DNA from: Mycobacterium sp.
GTDB taxonomy: Bacteria > Actinomycetota > Actinomycetes > Mycobacteriales > Mycobacteriaceae
Assembly (NCBI RefSeq): GCF_029961025.1
Contig: NZ_JASBVP010000003.1
Location: 224,248-288,247 of the forward strand
Reading direction: 5' to 3'
Length of the DNA: 64,000 nt
In this document: positions 54,367 through 63,280 of the stretch, piece after piece
How positions within the stretch are numbered: the first letter of the stretch is position 1
Layout of the letters: the number at the start of each line of letters is the position of its first letter
The notes under the pieces: model-generated
What the model was told of the DNA's origin: nothing
Database searches by the model: none
Seen by the model: the letters and a program-made list of their open reading frames with translations, nothing else
Made by a program: the position numbers and the translations under genes

Positions 54367-55914
54367 TTAAGGCTCGGGCGACGGTGTTCTCGGCGCGGTA
54401 GGAAATCCCCCGCACAGCCCCTCGAAAGCATGAGCGGCCCGCAGCACGGTGGCATCGTCAAATCGCTTGCCGATGATCATCATTCCGACGGGCAGCCCGT
54501 TCAGGAGGCCGGCGGGCACCGAGATCGCGGGATGACCGGTGATGTCCAACGGTGCGGTGTTGATCGCCTTGCCGTGCGCGTTGACGAGCAACCTGACATC
54601 GTGCGGGTCGCCGGCCGGAAGGGTGTCCGCCGTGCCGGGCACCGTGGGCATCACGAGCACGTCGTACTGCGTGAGCGCCTCGTCGTAGGCGGCCCGCACC
54701 TGTGGCAGCAGATTGCGTGCCTTGGCATAGCCCGCGCCGCCGAGTGTTTTCAGGCTGTAGTGACCGCCCAGCGCCGTCGCCTTGATCGTGCCGGAGAGCT
54801 GGTCCGCCATGGCGACTCGTTGAGTTGCGAAGTGCGCCATCAGCTCCGGGTCATAAAAGCCCTCTACGCCGAGCCCGTAACCGTTGCCGTCAAGCAGCTG
54901 ATAGCTGGCCCCGTCGGTAATGATGACGGTAAAGAGATGAAACGCATGCCGGTGCCAGGGCACGCTGATTTCACCCACAGTGCAGCCGATCTCGGTGAAT
55001 TGCTGCGCCGCGGACCGCACCAGCTCGTCGGCTTCCGGCCGCGAGCCCGGCTGCCCGAAGCCCTCCGTGACCACACCCACCCGCAGCCCGGTGACATCGC
55101 CGGTGAGCGCGGTGCGGTAGTCGATCAGCGGTATGTCCTTCGGCTGGCGCGGATCCAGCCCGTCGGCTCCGGCCAGCACCGTGAGCATCAGCGCCGCGTC
55201 GTCGACGGTGCGTGTTATGGGACCGAGGTGATCGATCGTTCGCTCGATGGGGAACGCTCCGGTGTAGGGCACCAGGCCGTAAGTCGGCTTGTGCCCGACC
55301 ACGCCACACAGCGACGCCGGAATGCGCACCGACCCGCCCTGGTCGCCGCCGACGGCCAACTCCACCTCACCGGCGGCGACGAGCGCCGCACTGCCGCTCG
55401 ACGAACCGCCCGCCTCGCGCGTGAGATCCCACGGGTTGCGCACCGGACCGCAAGCCGAGGTGAAGCTGGAACCCGAGCAGCACAGGTCCTCGCAGACGCT
55501 CTTGCCGGCGACGATCGCGCCCGCCTCGAGCAACCGCTGCACGACGGTGGCGTCGCGGCTCGGGATGAAACCTTCCAGGGCTCGCGATCCGTTCATCATG
55601 GGAATGCCCGCCACGGCGATGTTGTCCTTGACCGCCACCGCCCTGCCGGACAGCGGCCCTTGGGTGCCCGCCGTGATCTCGGAGGTGACATACCAGGCGC
55701 CCAGCGGGTTGGCGTCGGCCGTCGGGAATCGGTAGGCCCGCTCGGGGATCCGTGGGCGCGCAACCTCGTCGTAGAGTGCGTCGACCACGTCGTAGGAGGC
55801 CAACATGGCTGTGACAACCGCCAGATAATCCTGCCGGGCGCCGGCGTCGAGGTGAAAGCCGAAATGTCGTGCCGCAGAGTCGATGTCCGCTATCGATGGC
55901 TTCGAAATCGCCAT
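54367..55914 (-). CDS. Amidase-signature hydrolase
   Basis: 515-residue AS-family amidase. The Ser-cisSer-Lys triad is visible: Lys in GRAVAVKDNIAVAG, cis-Ser and nucleophile in REAGGSSSGSAALVAAG and GGDQGGSVRIPASLCG. It resembles actinobacterial amidases that convert simple amides (nitrile pathway) but no nitrile hydratase is adjacent. GGAGG is seven bases before ATG 55914; the longer frame has no homology. Divergent from the CoA-transferase unit. Confidence 0.9.
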   Translation of the reverse strand: MAISKPSIADIDSAARHFGFHLDAGARQDYLAVVTAMLASYDVVDALYDEVARPRIPERAYRFPTADANPLGAWYVTSEITAGTQGPLSGRAVAVKDNIAVAGIPMMNGSRALEGFIPSRDATVVQRLLEAGAIVAGKSVCEDLCCSGSSFTSACGPVRNPWDLTREAGGSSSGSAALVAAGEVELAVGGDQGGSVRIPASLCGVVGHKPTYGLVPYTGAFPIERTIDHLGPITRTVDDAALMLTVLAGADGLDPRQPKDIPLIDYRTALTGDVTGLRVGVVTEGFGQPGSRPEADELVRSAAQQFTEIGCTVGEISVPWHRHAFHLFTVIITDGASYQLLDGNGYGLGVEGFYDPELMAHFATQRVAMADQLSGTIKATALGGHYSLKTLGGAGYAKARNLLPQVRAAYDEALTQYDVLVMPTVPGTADTLPAGDPHDVRLLVNAHGKAINTAPLDITGHPAISVPAGLLNGLPVGMMIIGKRFDDATVLRAAHAFEGLCGGFPTAPRTPSPEP

Positions 55915-56117
55915 GTGGACCTCCGTCGTCGCCGCGGCCGGCCGCAGGCACCGCCGACACCGCCGTTCTCGCCGGTGGGACAATACCCTGCAGTCGGCAT
56001 CCCCAGGCTGCCGGCTGCCGGTGCCGCCGGGTGCGTTTACCGCGAGACACCACCGGGGTGTCCTCGCCGTCAGATCCCCGGCTTACCGGCATATCCCGAA
56101 CCCACCCTGGAGGAACC

Positions 56118-56195
56118 GTGCGTTTGGAACTCATCACCGTCGCAGAGCGTGGCGACCCGGTGGGCAACGCCGCGACCGGTGGCGAACCGCGATGA
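56118..56195 (+). CDS. 25-codon ORF coupled to the CoA-transferase gene
   Basis: GTG 56118 follows GGAGG (56109-56113) at ideal spacing and encodes MRLELITVAERGDPVGNAAT followed by GGEPR. Its TGA overlaps the next ATG (ATGA at 56192-56195). The strong ribosome binding site belongs to this ORF, not to the CoA-transferase, which has none. It may be a translational-coupling leader, or the beginning of a gene whose body was deleted. Confidence 0.5.
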   Translation: MRLELITVAERGDPVGNAATGGEPR

Positions 56196-57241
56196 CCGGG
56201 CCGCTGGCGGGCATCCGGATCCTCGAGGTGGGCACCATGCTGGCCGGGCCCTACGCCACCATGCTGCTGGCCGACCTCGGTGCGGAGGTCATCAAGCTCG
56301 AACCCCCCGGCGGCGAGATCTCACGGCAGGTGTCCGACAGCTACTTCGCCAGCATCAATCGCAACAAAGGCAGTATCTGCCTGGATCTGAGCTCACCGGA
56401 GGGCCAGGGGAGGCTGGGCGAACTTGTAGCGAAATCCCATGCGCTGCTGGTGAACCTGAAACCGTCGGCGATTCGCCGGCTAGGGTTGACCTACGATTCG
56501 CTGCGCCGATTCAACGAGCGGATCGTGTGTGTCGCAATCACCGGCTATGGCCTGGACGGCGGGGACGACCCCGCCTTCGACTACATCATTCAGGCGGCCA
56601 CCGGGGTGGCGGCCCTCACCGGTGAGCCCGACGGGCCGCCGACGCTGCCCGGCTACTCCTCGGCGGATAACTCCACCGGGATTAGCGCGGCTCTTGGGTT
56701 ATTGGCTCAGATCGTTTCGGGCCGCGGTGGTCAGGTGGACGTGTCGCTGCGCGACGTGATGCTCTCGCAGCTGAACTATCACGCGGCCGCCTATCTCAAC
56801 GACGGCGTCGAACCCCAGCGCCGGCCCTTCGGGGCTCACTCGTATTACGTTCCGGCGCAGCTATTCCCGACAGCCGAGGGCTATCTGGCGCTGTTCATTA
56901 CCCACGACGGGTTCTGGAAATCCTTTTCCGCCGAGGCGGATATCGCCGGCTTCGAAACGATGGCCGAGCGGGTTGCTCGCCGTGAGCAGGTGCTTGCAGC
57001 GGTCGCATCCGCGCTGGCCAACGACACTGCGGCCGGCTGGGAACGGCGACTTCGTCGGCTGGGGGTGCCCGCCGCGGCCGTTCGCACGCTGCCCGAAGCG
57101 TTGGACGCTACTCCGGAGATGGTTGTCACGGCGGGTCATTTCCGCCTCGTCGGCAGCCCGATCCGGGTCTTCGGTTATCAGCCTGAGTACCGTCGACCGC
57201 CCAAGCTGAACGAGGATGCCGGCGACCCGGGCGGGGAATGA
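56192..57241 (+). CDS. Family III (CaiB/BaiF) CoA-transferase
   Basis: 349-residue CoA-transferase. The N-terminal PLAGIRILEVGTMLAGPYATMLLADLGAEVIKLEPP is the family hallmark, with SINRNKGSICLDLSSPEGQ and the catalytic-Asp region DDPAFDYIIQAATG. Substrate acids may be oxalate/formate, succinate or bile/carnitine-like; not determinable. It could in principle supply oxalyl-CoA or accept formyl groups with the OxcA at the window start, but they are 54 kb apart. Translation is coupled to the preceding 25-codon ORF. Confidence 0.9.
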   Translation: MTGPLAGIRILEVGTMLAGPYATMLLADLGAEVIKLEPPGGEISRQVSDSYFASINRNKGSICLDLSSPEGQGRLGELVAKSHALLVNLKPSAIRRLGLTYDSLRRFNERIVCVAITGYGLDGGDDPAFDYIIQAATGVAALTGEPDGPPTLPGYSSADNSTGISAALGLLAQIVSGRGGQVDVSLRDVMLSQLNYHAAAYLNDGVEPQRRPFGAHSYYVPAQLFPTAEGYLALFITHDGFWKSFSAEADIAGFETMAERVARREQVLAAVASALANDTAAGWERRLRRLGVPAAAVRTLPEALDATPEMVVTAGHFRLVGSPIRVFGYQPEYRRPPKLNEDAGDPGGE

Positions 57242-57267
57242 GCCGTGGGCCCGATGGCGAATAGCTG

Positions 57268-57714
57268 TCATGTGGGGTTGGAATACACCCGAGCGGGGGC
57301 GATGAGGACGGCGGTTCGGCGCTCCTCACGCATGACTCGATCGTAGGTGTCCCAATCGTCGTGGGTTCCCCCGGCTGCGGTGAAGATATCCCGAAGCAGG
57401 AGCCGGAGCCGTTCGCTATCCACATCGGGGTGGGGATCGTCGGGTCCGATCAGCTGCGCCGGACCTTCCACCGCCGCCCACTGCCAGCCGGCTCTGGCGA
57501 CGATCGTGGCCCGGGGGTGGGCGCGGAGGTTGCGCAGCTTGCGGGCCCCGCCGAAGGCCACCAGCCCGACGACCGGCACGCCCGTCAGCGGGTGCTGCAG
57601 GATGCCGGCGTTGACCACCGAAGACTGGATGGTGCCGTCGCCGCGCAAGGTGCTCACCACGCACAGGCCGTGATCGGCGGCCGCTAGCTCGCCGAAGGGG
57701 GAAAGATCGGTCAT
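57268..57714 (-). CDS. F420/FMN-binding split-barrel protein (PPOX family)
   Basis: 148-residue FDOR-B-type protein: GLCVVSTLRGDGTIQSSVVN, KLRNLRAHPRATIV and WAAVEGPAQLIG, typical of TIGR03618/Rv1155-like proteins that bind F420 or FMN. Substrate unknown. AAGGAAA precedes ATG 57714. Convergent with the CoA-transferase gene. Confidence 0.87.
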   Translation of the reverse strand: MTDLSPFGELAAADHGLCVVSTLRGDGTIQSSVVNAGILQHPLTGVPVVGLVAFGGARKLRNLRAHPRATIVARAGWQWAAVEGPAQLIGPDDPHPDVDSERLRLLLRDIFTAAGGTHDDWDTYDRVMREERRTAVLIAPARVYSNPT

Positions 57715-58050
57715 GATGGGGATTTCCTTCCGCTATCGGCCACGATGGCTTCGTTTCGGCTTTCCCGCCCGCCGTGCGCATCATTGGCGTCATTATTAGC
57801 GCAGTTTACTTTCCGGTGTCCCCCGCGAGTTCGACGGCGGCGAGGGTTGCCACCAGCAATCGTCTCGAGCTAACCCGAAATAAATAGCCGCGAATGCGCG
57901 GCAATTCATCGCCCGTTCCTCTACGGTGATGGCCGGGGAAGCGAGAACCGTCAACGCAGCGGTCTGGCGGTTTGACAGTTCGGTTTGCCCGGGTGGCAGA
58001 GTGGGCATATTGGTGCCCCGAGCCTTCAGAGACCTTCAGAGAGAGGTGCT
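57715..58050. promoter_or_regulatory. Intergenic region upstream of pstS2
   Basis: 336 bases without a gene. TTGACA occurs at 57972-57977 but no -10 at proper spacing is convincing. GTTTGAC and GTTTGCC occur 13 bases apart, not the 11-base PHO period. Immediately before the start lies an exact 10-bp tandem repeat, CCTTCAGAGA at 58023-58032 and 58033-58042, overlapping the GAGAGG ribosome binding site. Confidence 0.45.
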
Positions 58051-59154
58051 GTGCAGTCCAACCGAGCCGGTGCCATCCTAAGCTTGTTGGCCGTCGGCGC
58101 ACTGGTGTTATCGGGATGCGGTGGCGGCGGCCCCAAAACCTCGCCAAGCGCGTCGGTGAAAGTGAATTGTGGGGGCAAGAAGCAACTCAAGGCCAGCGGT
58201 GCTACCGCGCAGGAGAACGCGATAGAGCAATTTGTCTACGCCTATGTGCATGCCTGCCCGGGGTACACACTGGACTACAACGCCAACGGCTCGGCCGCCG
58301 GGGTGAGCGACTTTATCAATAACAAAACTGATTTGGCGGGTTCGGGGGTGCCGTTGGACCCATCGAAGGGTGAGCCCGACCGAGCGGCGGAACGATGCGG
58401 TTCACCGGCGTGGAACCTGCCGGTGGTGTTTCAACCCATCGCCGTCACCTACAACATCACCGGCGTGAGTTCGCTGAAGCTGGATGCGCCCACGACTGCG
58501 AAGATATTCAACGGCACCATCACCCGGTGGGACGACCCCGCGATCAAGGCGCTCAACGCGGACAGCACTCTCCCTTCCGCGCCGATCCACGTGATTTTTC
58601 GGAGCGACAAATCCGCTAACTCGGCCAACTTTCAGCAATACCTCGAGGCCGCGTCCGATGGGGCGTGGGGTAAGGGCGACGGCGAAACCTTCCAAGGCGG
58701 TGTCGGCGACGGCGCCGTGGGGGATAACGGCAACTCGGCTCTGCTGCAGCAAACCGACGGGTCGATCACCTACAACCAATGGTCGTTCGCGGTGGGCAAA
58801 GAGCTGAACATGGCCCAGATCATCACGTCAGCGGGTCCGGACCCGGTGTCGATCACTACCGAGTCGGTCGACAAGACGATTGCCGGGGCCAGGTTCAAGG
58901 GCCAGGGCAACGACCTGGTGTTGGACACGTCGTCGTTCTACAAGCCGTCGCAGCCCGGCGCCTATCCTATCGTGGAGCCGACCTATGAGATCGTCTGCTC
59001 GAAATATCCGGACGCCGCGACCGGCACCGCGGTGCGGGCGTTTATGCAGGCAGCAATCGGCCCGGGTCAAGACGGCCTGGCGCAGTACGGGTCCATTCCG
59101 CTGCCGGGATCGTTTCAATCGAGGCTGGTTGCGGCGGTGAATGCTATCTCTTGA
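58051..59154 (+). CDS. pstS2: Phosphate-binding lipoprotein PstS2
   Basis: 367-residue phosphate receptor. Lipobox VLSGCGGG after a signal peptide; [30 protein letters not shown] and [16 protein letters not shown] resemble Rv0932c PstS2. One ligand position differs from PstS3 types (ANSAN instead of GTTDN). GTG 58051 with GAGAGG upstream; an ATG-less frame extends to 57985. Transcribed with pknD, 37 bases downstream, as in M. tuberculosis. Confidence 0.93.
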   Translation: MQSNRAGAILSLLAVGALVLSGCGGGGPKTSPSASVKVNCGGKKQLKASGATAQENAIEQFVYAYVHACPGYTLDYNANGSAAGVSDFINNKTDLAGSGVPLDPSKGEPDRAAERCGSPAWNLPVVFQPIAVTYNITGVSSLKLDAPTTAKIFNGTITRWDDPAIKALNADSTLPSAPIHVIFRSDKSANSANFQQYLEAASDGAWGKGDGETFQGGVGDGAVGDNGNSALLQQTDGSITYNQWSFAVGKELNMAQIITSAGPDPVSITTESVDKTIAGARFKGQGNDLVLDTSSFYKPSQPGAYPIVEPTYEIVCSKYPDAATGTAVRAFMQAAIGPGQDGLAQYGSIPLPGSFQSRLVAAVNAIS

Positions 59155-59191
59155 CTGCTTGACTGTCCCTTGACCGGGGGAGGGGAGCTCG

Positions 59192-61216
59192 ATGGTAAGC
59201 GGCGGTGAGCCGAGGTCGCGGGTGGGGTCGTGGTTTGGGCCCTATCGGTTGAGGCGGCTGCTGGGCCGCGGCGGGATGGGTGAGGTCTATGAGGCCGAGG
59301 ACACCCGCAAACACCGGCTGGTGGCGTTGAAGCTGCTCTCGGAGCAGTTCTCCGGTGACCCGGTGTTTCGGGCGCGGCTGCAGCGCGAGGCGGTGGCCGC
59401 GGGGCGGCTGAGCGAGCCGCATGTGGTGCCCATCCATGACTACGGGGAGATCAACGGTCAGCTGTATTTGGAGATGCGGCTGGTCGAGGGCACCGATTTG
59501 GCCACGCTGTTGAGCCGATCGGGGGCGTTGAGCCCGCCGCGGGCGGTGGCCATCGTGCGCCAGGTCGCCGCGGCGCTGGACGCCGCGCACGCGGTCGGGG
59601 TGACCCACCGCGATGTCAAACCGGCCAACATCCTGATCACCGGGGAGGATTTCGCGTATCTGACGGATTTCGGTATCGCCCGCGCCGCCGCCGATCCCGG
59701 GCTGACCCAGACCGGGATAGCGATGGGCACCTATTACTACATGGCCCCGGAGCGGTTCACCGGTGATGAGGTCAGCTATCGCGCCGATATCTATTCGCTG
59801 GCCTGTGTGTTAAGCGAGTGTGTGACCGGCTCGCCGCCGTTTGCGGCCGACAGCATCGAGCGGCTGGTCGCCGCGCATTTGACGAAACCCGCTCCGCGGC
59901 CCAGCCAGCTGCTGCCCGGAACGGTCCCGGTGGCCTTGGATCAGGTGATCGCCAAGGGCATGGCCAAAAACCCCGGGGAGCGTTACCGCAGCGCCGGTGA
60001 GCTGGCCGCGGCCGCCCACCAGGCGCTGACCGCCCCCGAGCGGGATGAGGCCACCGCGATCCTGCGCCACGGCGCGCAAGCAACCGCGCACACCGACGCC
60101 ACCGACACCGGCCCCGCCGGTGCCTGGGCCGGTTACCCGGCCCCGGGGGCCGGTACCGGTGGGGCGGGCTCTTCGGCGCCGTCGCCCGGCGCGGAGACGA
60201 TGGCGGGGCCGGTGCCGCCGGGTGCGATCGGCGGCAGCTGGCGCAGCCGGCCGGAGCCGTCGTCGTCGGTCGGGCCCGCGGGCGCACCGACGTTTGGTCA
60301 ACCGCCTCACCCCCACGGACCTGACTTCACTCCCGGGGTGCCCCGGCCCCGCATCCAGCGCCGGCTGGCGATCGTCGGCGCGGTCACGCTCCTGGTTGTC
60401 GCCGCCGTCGTCACCCTCCTGGTGACACGGCCGTCGCATCCATCGACGCCGCCGTCCGGGCAAACCGTGGTGTCGTTCAGCGGGATCGACTTTCGCCTGT
60501 CCCCGGGCGGGGTGGCGCTGGACGGCGCCGGCAACGTGTATGTGGCCAGCGAGACCATGCGCGGGCGGGTGGTGAAGCTGGCGGTGGGGTCGGGCACCCC
60601 GACGGTGCTGCCGTTCGTGGGGCTTTACCAGCCGCAGGGGGTGGCGGTGGACGCCAACGGCGCGGTGTATGTCACCGACTTCAACAACCGGGTGGTCAAG
60701 CTGGCGGCCGGGTCGAACAACCAGACCGTGCTGCCCTTCAGCGGCCTGAACTACCCCGAAGGGGTGGCGGTGGACGCCCAGGGCGACGTTTATGTCGCCG
60801 ACCGCGGCAACGACCGGGTGGTCAAGCTGGCGGCCGGGTCGAGCACCCCGACCGATGTGCCGTTGACCGGCCTGAATCACCCCGATGGGGTGGCGGTGGG
60901 CACCGACGGCAGTGTCTATGTCACCGACACCGACAATAACCGGGTGCTCAAGCTGGCGGCGGGGTCGAGCACCCCCAGTGTGCTGCCGTTCACCGGGGTC
61001 ACCGTGCCCTGGGGCATCGCGGTGGACACCGCCGACAACGTCTATGTCACCGAACACGACGACAACCGGGTGCTCAAGCTGGCGGCGGGCTCGAGCACCC
61101 CCAGTGTGCTGGCGTTCACCGGGCTCAACACCCCCTTGGCGGTGGCGGTGGATCACGCCGGCACCGTGTATGTCGCCGACCGCGGCAACGACCGAGTGGT
61201 CAAACTGGCAGGTTGA
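59192..61216 (+). CDS. pknD: Ser/Thr kinase PknD with NHL beta-propeller sensor
   Basis: 674-residue receptor kinase (Rv0931c). Kinase domain: GRGGMGEVYEAED (P-loop), VALKLL (Lys), HRDVKPANIL, DFGIA and MAPERF. A Pro/Ala-rich juxtamembrane linker leads to one helix (LAIVGAVTLLVVAAVVTLLV). The extracellular part has about six NHL blades, each with GVAVDxxGxVYVxDxxNxRVVKLAAGS. The sensor is thought to respond to phosphate-related cues. GGGAGGGG precedes ATG 59192. Downstream lies the oppositely oriented pstA2. Confidence 0.95.
   Translation: MVSGGEPRSRVGSWFGPYRLRRLLGRGGMGEVYEAEDTRKHRLVALKLLSEQFSGDPVFRARLQREAVAAGRLSEPHVVPIHDYGEINGQLYLEMRLVEGTDLATLLSRSGALSPPRAVAIVRQVAAALDAAHAVGVTHRDVKPANILITGEDFAYLTDFGIARAAADPGLTQTGIAMGTYYYMAPERFTGDEVSYRADIYSLACVLSECVTGSPPFAADSIERLVAAHLTKPAPRPSQLLPGTVPVALDQVIAKGMAKNPGERYRSAGELAAAAHQALTAPERDEATAILRHGAQATAHTDATDTGPAGAWAGYPAPGAGTGGAGSSAPSPGAETMAGPVPPGAIGGSWRSRPEPSSSVGPAGAPTFGQPPHPHGPDFTPGVPRPRIQRRLAIVGAVTLLVVAAVVTLLVTRPSHPSTPPSGQTVVSFSGIDFRLSPGGVALDGAGNVYVASETMRGRVVKLAVGSGTPTVLPFVGLYQPQGVAVDANGAVYVTDFNNRVVKLAAGSNNQTVLPFSGLNYPEGVAVDAQGDVYVADRGNDRVVKLAAGSSTPTDVPLTGLNHPDGVAVGTDGSVYVTDTDNNRVLKLAAGSSTPSVLPFTGVTVPWGIAVDTADNVYVTEHDDNRVLKLAAGSSTPSVLAFTGLNTPLAVAVDHAGTVYVADRGNDRVVKLAG
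60505..61210 (+). repeat. Degenerate tandem repeats encoding NHL blades
   Basis: DNA-level repeats of about 120-126 bases recur in pknD; GTGCTCAAGCTGGCGGC and GTGGTCAAGCTGGCGGCC occur in each unit. The near-identity of the middle copies suggests recent duplication or conversion between blades. Confidence 0.7.
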
Positions 61217-61300
61217 GGCCTGCGTGTGCGGTGGCGCTACCGGCCCTGAGACCGGGCGATCCGGCCGGGCTACCGACGAGCCGCGGCCGTCCGCTGATGC

Positions 61301-62206
61301 TCAGGATTCCGAATGCCGCCGCGCCTGCCAGGTGATCACCCGCCCGAGGGTGATCAGTAGCAGTAAGAACACGATCAGCAAGAAGGCGGCGTTGTAGGAC
61401 AGGTCTTGGGCCGTCTTTGACGGCTGGTCGTAGAACGTCCAGATCGGGTAGGTCAGGTAGCCCACCGCGGAGTGAGTGAGCTGTCCGGTCGGCAGGAAAT
61501 CCGACCAGCCCGCGGTATACAGCATCGGCGCCGTCTCGCCGATCGCTACCGCGAGTGCCACCAGCATGCCGGTGACTATTCCCGGCAATGCCGACTTCAG
61601 CACAATCCGGCGCAGCGTCCAGCCGACCGGCAGCCCCAGCGCCTCGGCCCCTTCCCGATACGAGGTCGGCACCTGACGAAGCGACGCCTCGGTGGCCTTG
61701 GCGATATACGGGATGCTGATGACCGACAGCGTCAGCACCCCGGCCGCCAGGGAAAACCCCCACTGAAACGTCACCACGAGTGCCACATAGCCGACGTAGC
61801 CCAGCACGATGGAGGGGATCCCGGAGAGCACCTCGTAGGCGCCCCGCAGCACCGACTGTGTTCTGCCGGTGGCGAACTCCGACAAATAAATGCCGGTCAG
61901 CACGCTCACCGTGCCACCCACCAGCATGACCCCCAGACCCAGGACCGCGGTGCCGACGATGGCGTTGCGCAGGCCACCCGCGGCGCCCCGGGTGTCCTGG
62001 ACCAGGACACTCCAGTGAAACACCGGCAACGCCCGGCCCACGACCCCGATCAGCATCCACAAGGTCGGGCCGACCACCAACGCCAAACAGCAGTAGCATC
62101 CGGTCCACCACAACGCGTTGACGATTTTGCGCCGAGTGGGCACCGGCCATAATCGCCGACCCTCGATCGATACCCGAGGGGTTCGTGTCGCGCCGGTGTG
62201 GCTCAT
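61301..62206 (-). CDS. pstA2: Phosphate ABC permease PstA2
   Basis: 301-residue permease with six hydrophobic helices; EAA loop [21 protein letters not shown] and [17 protein letters not shown] are typical. ATG 62206 lies two bases after the pstC1 stop; the longer frame runs antisense-free through pstC1 and is not real. Homologous to Rv0936. The C-terminus faces pknD. Confidence 0.93.
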   Translation of the reverse strand: MSHTGATRTPRVSIEGRRLWPVPTRRKIVNALWWTGCYCCLALVVGPTLWMLIGVVGRALPVFHWSVLVQDTRGAAGGLRNAIVGTAVLGLGVMLVGGTVSVLTGIYLSEFATGRTQSVLRGAYEVLSGIPSIVLGYVGYVALVVTFQWGFSLAAGVLTLSVISIPYIAKATEASLRQVPTSYREGAEALGLPVGWTLRRIVLKSALPGIVTGMLVALAVAIGETAPMLYTAGWSDFLPTGQLTHSAVGYLTYPIWTFYDQPSKTAQDLSYNAAFLLIVFLLLLITLGRVITWQARRHSES

Positions 62207-62208
62207 GG

Positions 62209-63279
62209 TCAGATTCCTCGTCCGACGGGTAGGGCGGTGCTGGAGGCCCGGCGCACCAGGGCGCGGGCGGCGACGTTGGTCAGCAGGGTGATCACCATGA
62301 GCACCAGGCTGGCTTCGGCGAGGGTTTTCACCGCGAAGCCGGTGGAGTCGGTCAGCGCGGAATCCAGTTGGGAGACCACGGTGGCGGCGATGGTGGTCAT
62401 GGTGGCGTAGATGTTGGTGGGCAGCGCCCCCAGCACCGACCCGGAGACCATGGCCACCGCCATGGTCTCCCCCAGGGCGCGCCCGAGCCCCAACACCACC
62501 GCGCCGATGATGCCGCTGGACACCCAGGGCAGGGTGACCCGCCGGGCGCACTCCCACTCGGACATGCCCAGCGCGATCGCGCCCTCGCGGGGCAAAAGCG
62601 GCACCTGGCGGATCAGATCCCGGCTGGTGCTGGCGATGATGGGGATGACCATCACCGCCAGCACCAGACCCGAGACCAGCAGGCCCTCCCCGTTGCCGGT
62701 GTCGCCGCGAAAATAGTTGAGCACCGGCACGTCGGGGGCGTTGCGGGCGATCAGCGGGGCGATGTGGTGGGCGATCACCGGACCGAAGGTCATCGCCCCC
62801 CACAACCCGACGATCACGCTGGGGATGCCGGCCAGCAGCTCCAGGGTCATGCCCACCGCGGTGGCCAGCCTGCGGGGCAGGCGTTCCACGATCACCAGCG
62901 CCGCCCCGATCGACACCGGCACCGCGATGATCAGGGCGATCACCGAGGTCGCCAGGGTGCCCACGATCAGCGGCAGCGCCCCGTAGTAGGCGCCCACCGG
63001 GTGGGCCACCCCGTGGGTGGTTTCGGTGCTGCCGTAGGTGTTGCCCGGATCCCAGGCGGTGGCGGTGAAAAAATGCAGCCCATTGACCCGCATCGCCGGC
63101 AGCGCCTCGATGAGCAGCGTCGCCAGCACAAACACCAGCGCCAGCAGCGGGACCACCGCCCCCACCCCGCCGGCCCAGCGCACCAGCCCCCCACCGCGGC
63201 GCACCCCACCCACCCGGCGCGGCCCGCGGCGCAGCGCGGTCAGACCGCGCGGGCCCGGCTGTCGCGTGGAGAACGCCAA
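62209..63279 (-). CDS. pstC1: Phosphate ABC permease PstC1
   Basis: 356-residue permease. Blocks shared with Rv0935: [58 protein letters not shown] and [20 protein letters not shown]. The first ~30 residues are Arg/Gly-rich. TTG 63279 is one base after the pstS1 stop; a later start is possible. Confidence 0.93.
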   Translation of the reverse strand: MAFSTRQPGPRGLTALRRGPRRVGGVRRGGGLVRWAGGVGAVVPLLALVFVLATLLIEALPAMRVNGLHFFTATAWDPGNTYGSTETTHGVAHPVGAYYGALPLIVGTLATSVIALIIAVPVSIGAALVIVERLPRRLATAVGMTLELLAGIPSVIVGLWGAMTFGPVIAHHIAPLIARNAPDVPVLNYFRGDTGNGEGLLVSGLVLAVMVIPIIASTSRDLIRQVPLLPREGAIALGMSEWECARRVTLPWVSSGIIGAVVLGLGRALGETMAVAMVSGSVLGALPTNIYATMTTIAATVVSQLDSALTDSTGFAVKTLAEASLVLMVITLLTNVAARALVRRASSTALPVGRGI

Positions 63280-63280
63280 C

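Noticed and set aside
51575..57714. Integrated prophage or genomic island with attachment sites
   Set aside because: No integrase, phage gene or repeated tRNA 3' end found; reported only as an accessory segment.
57968..57990. Possible PHO box upstream of pstS2 (GTTTGAC / GTTTGCC)
   Set aside because: The repeat period is 13 bases, not 11, and the second half-site deviates; kept only as a note in the region description.
60480..61216. CRISPR-like repetition
   Set aside because: The repeats are protein-coding NHL blades of over 100 bases in frame; no short identical repeats with unique spacers occur anywhere in the window.
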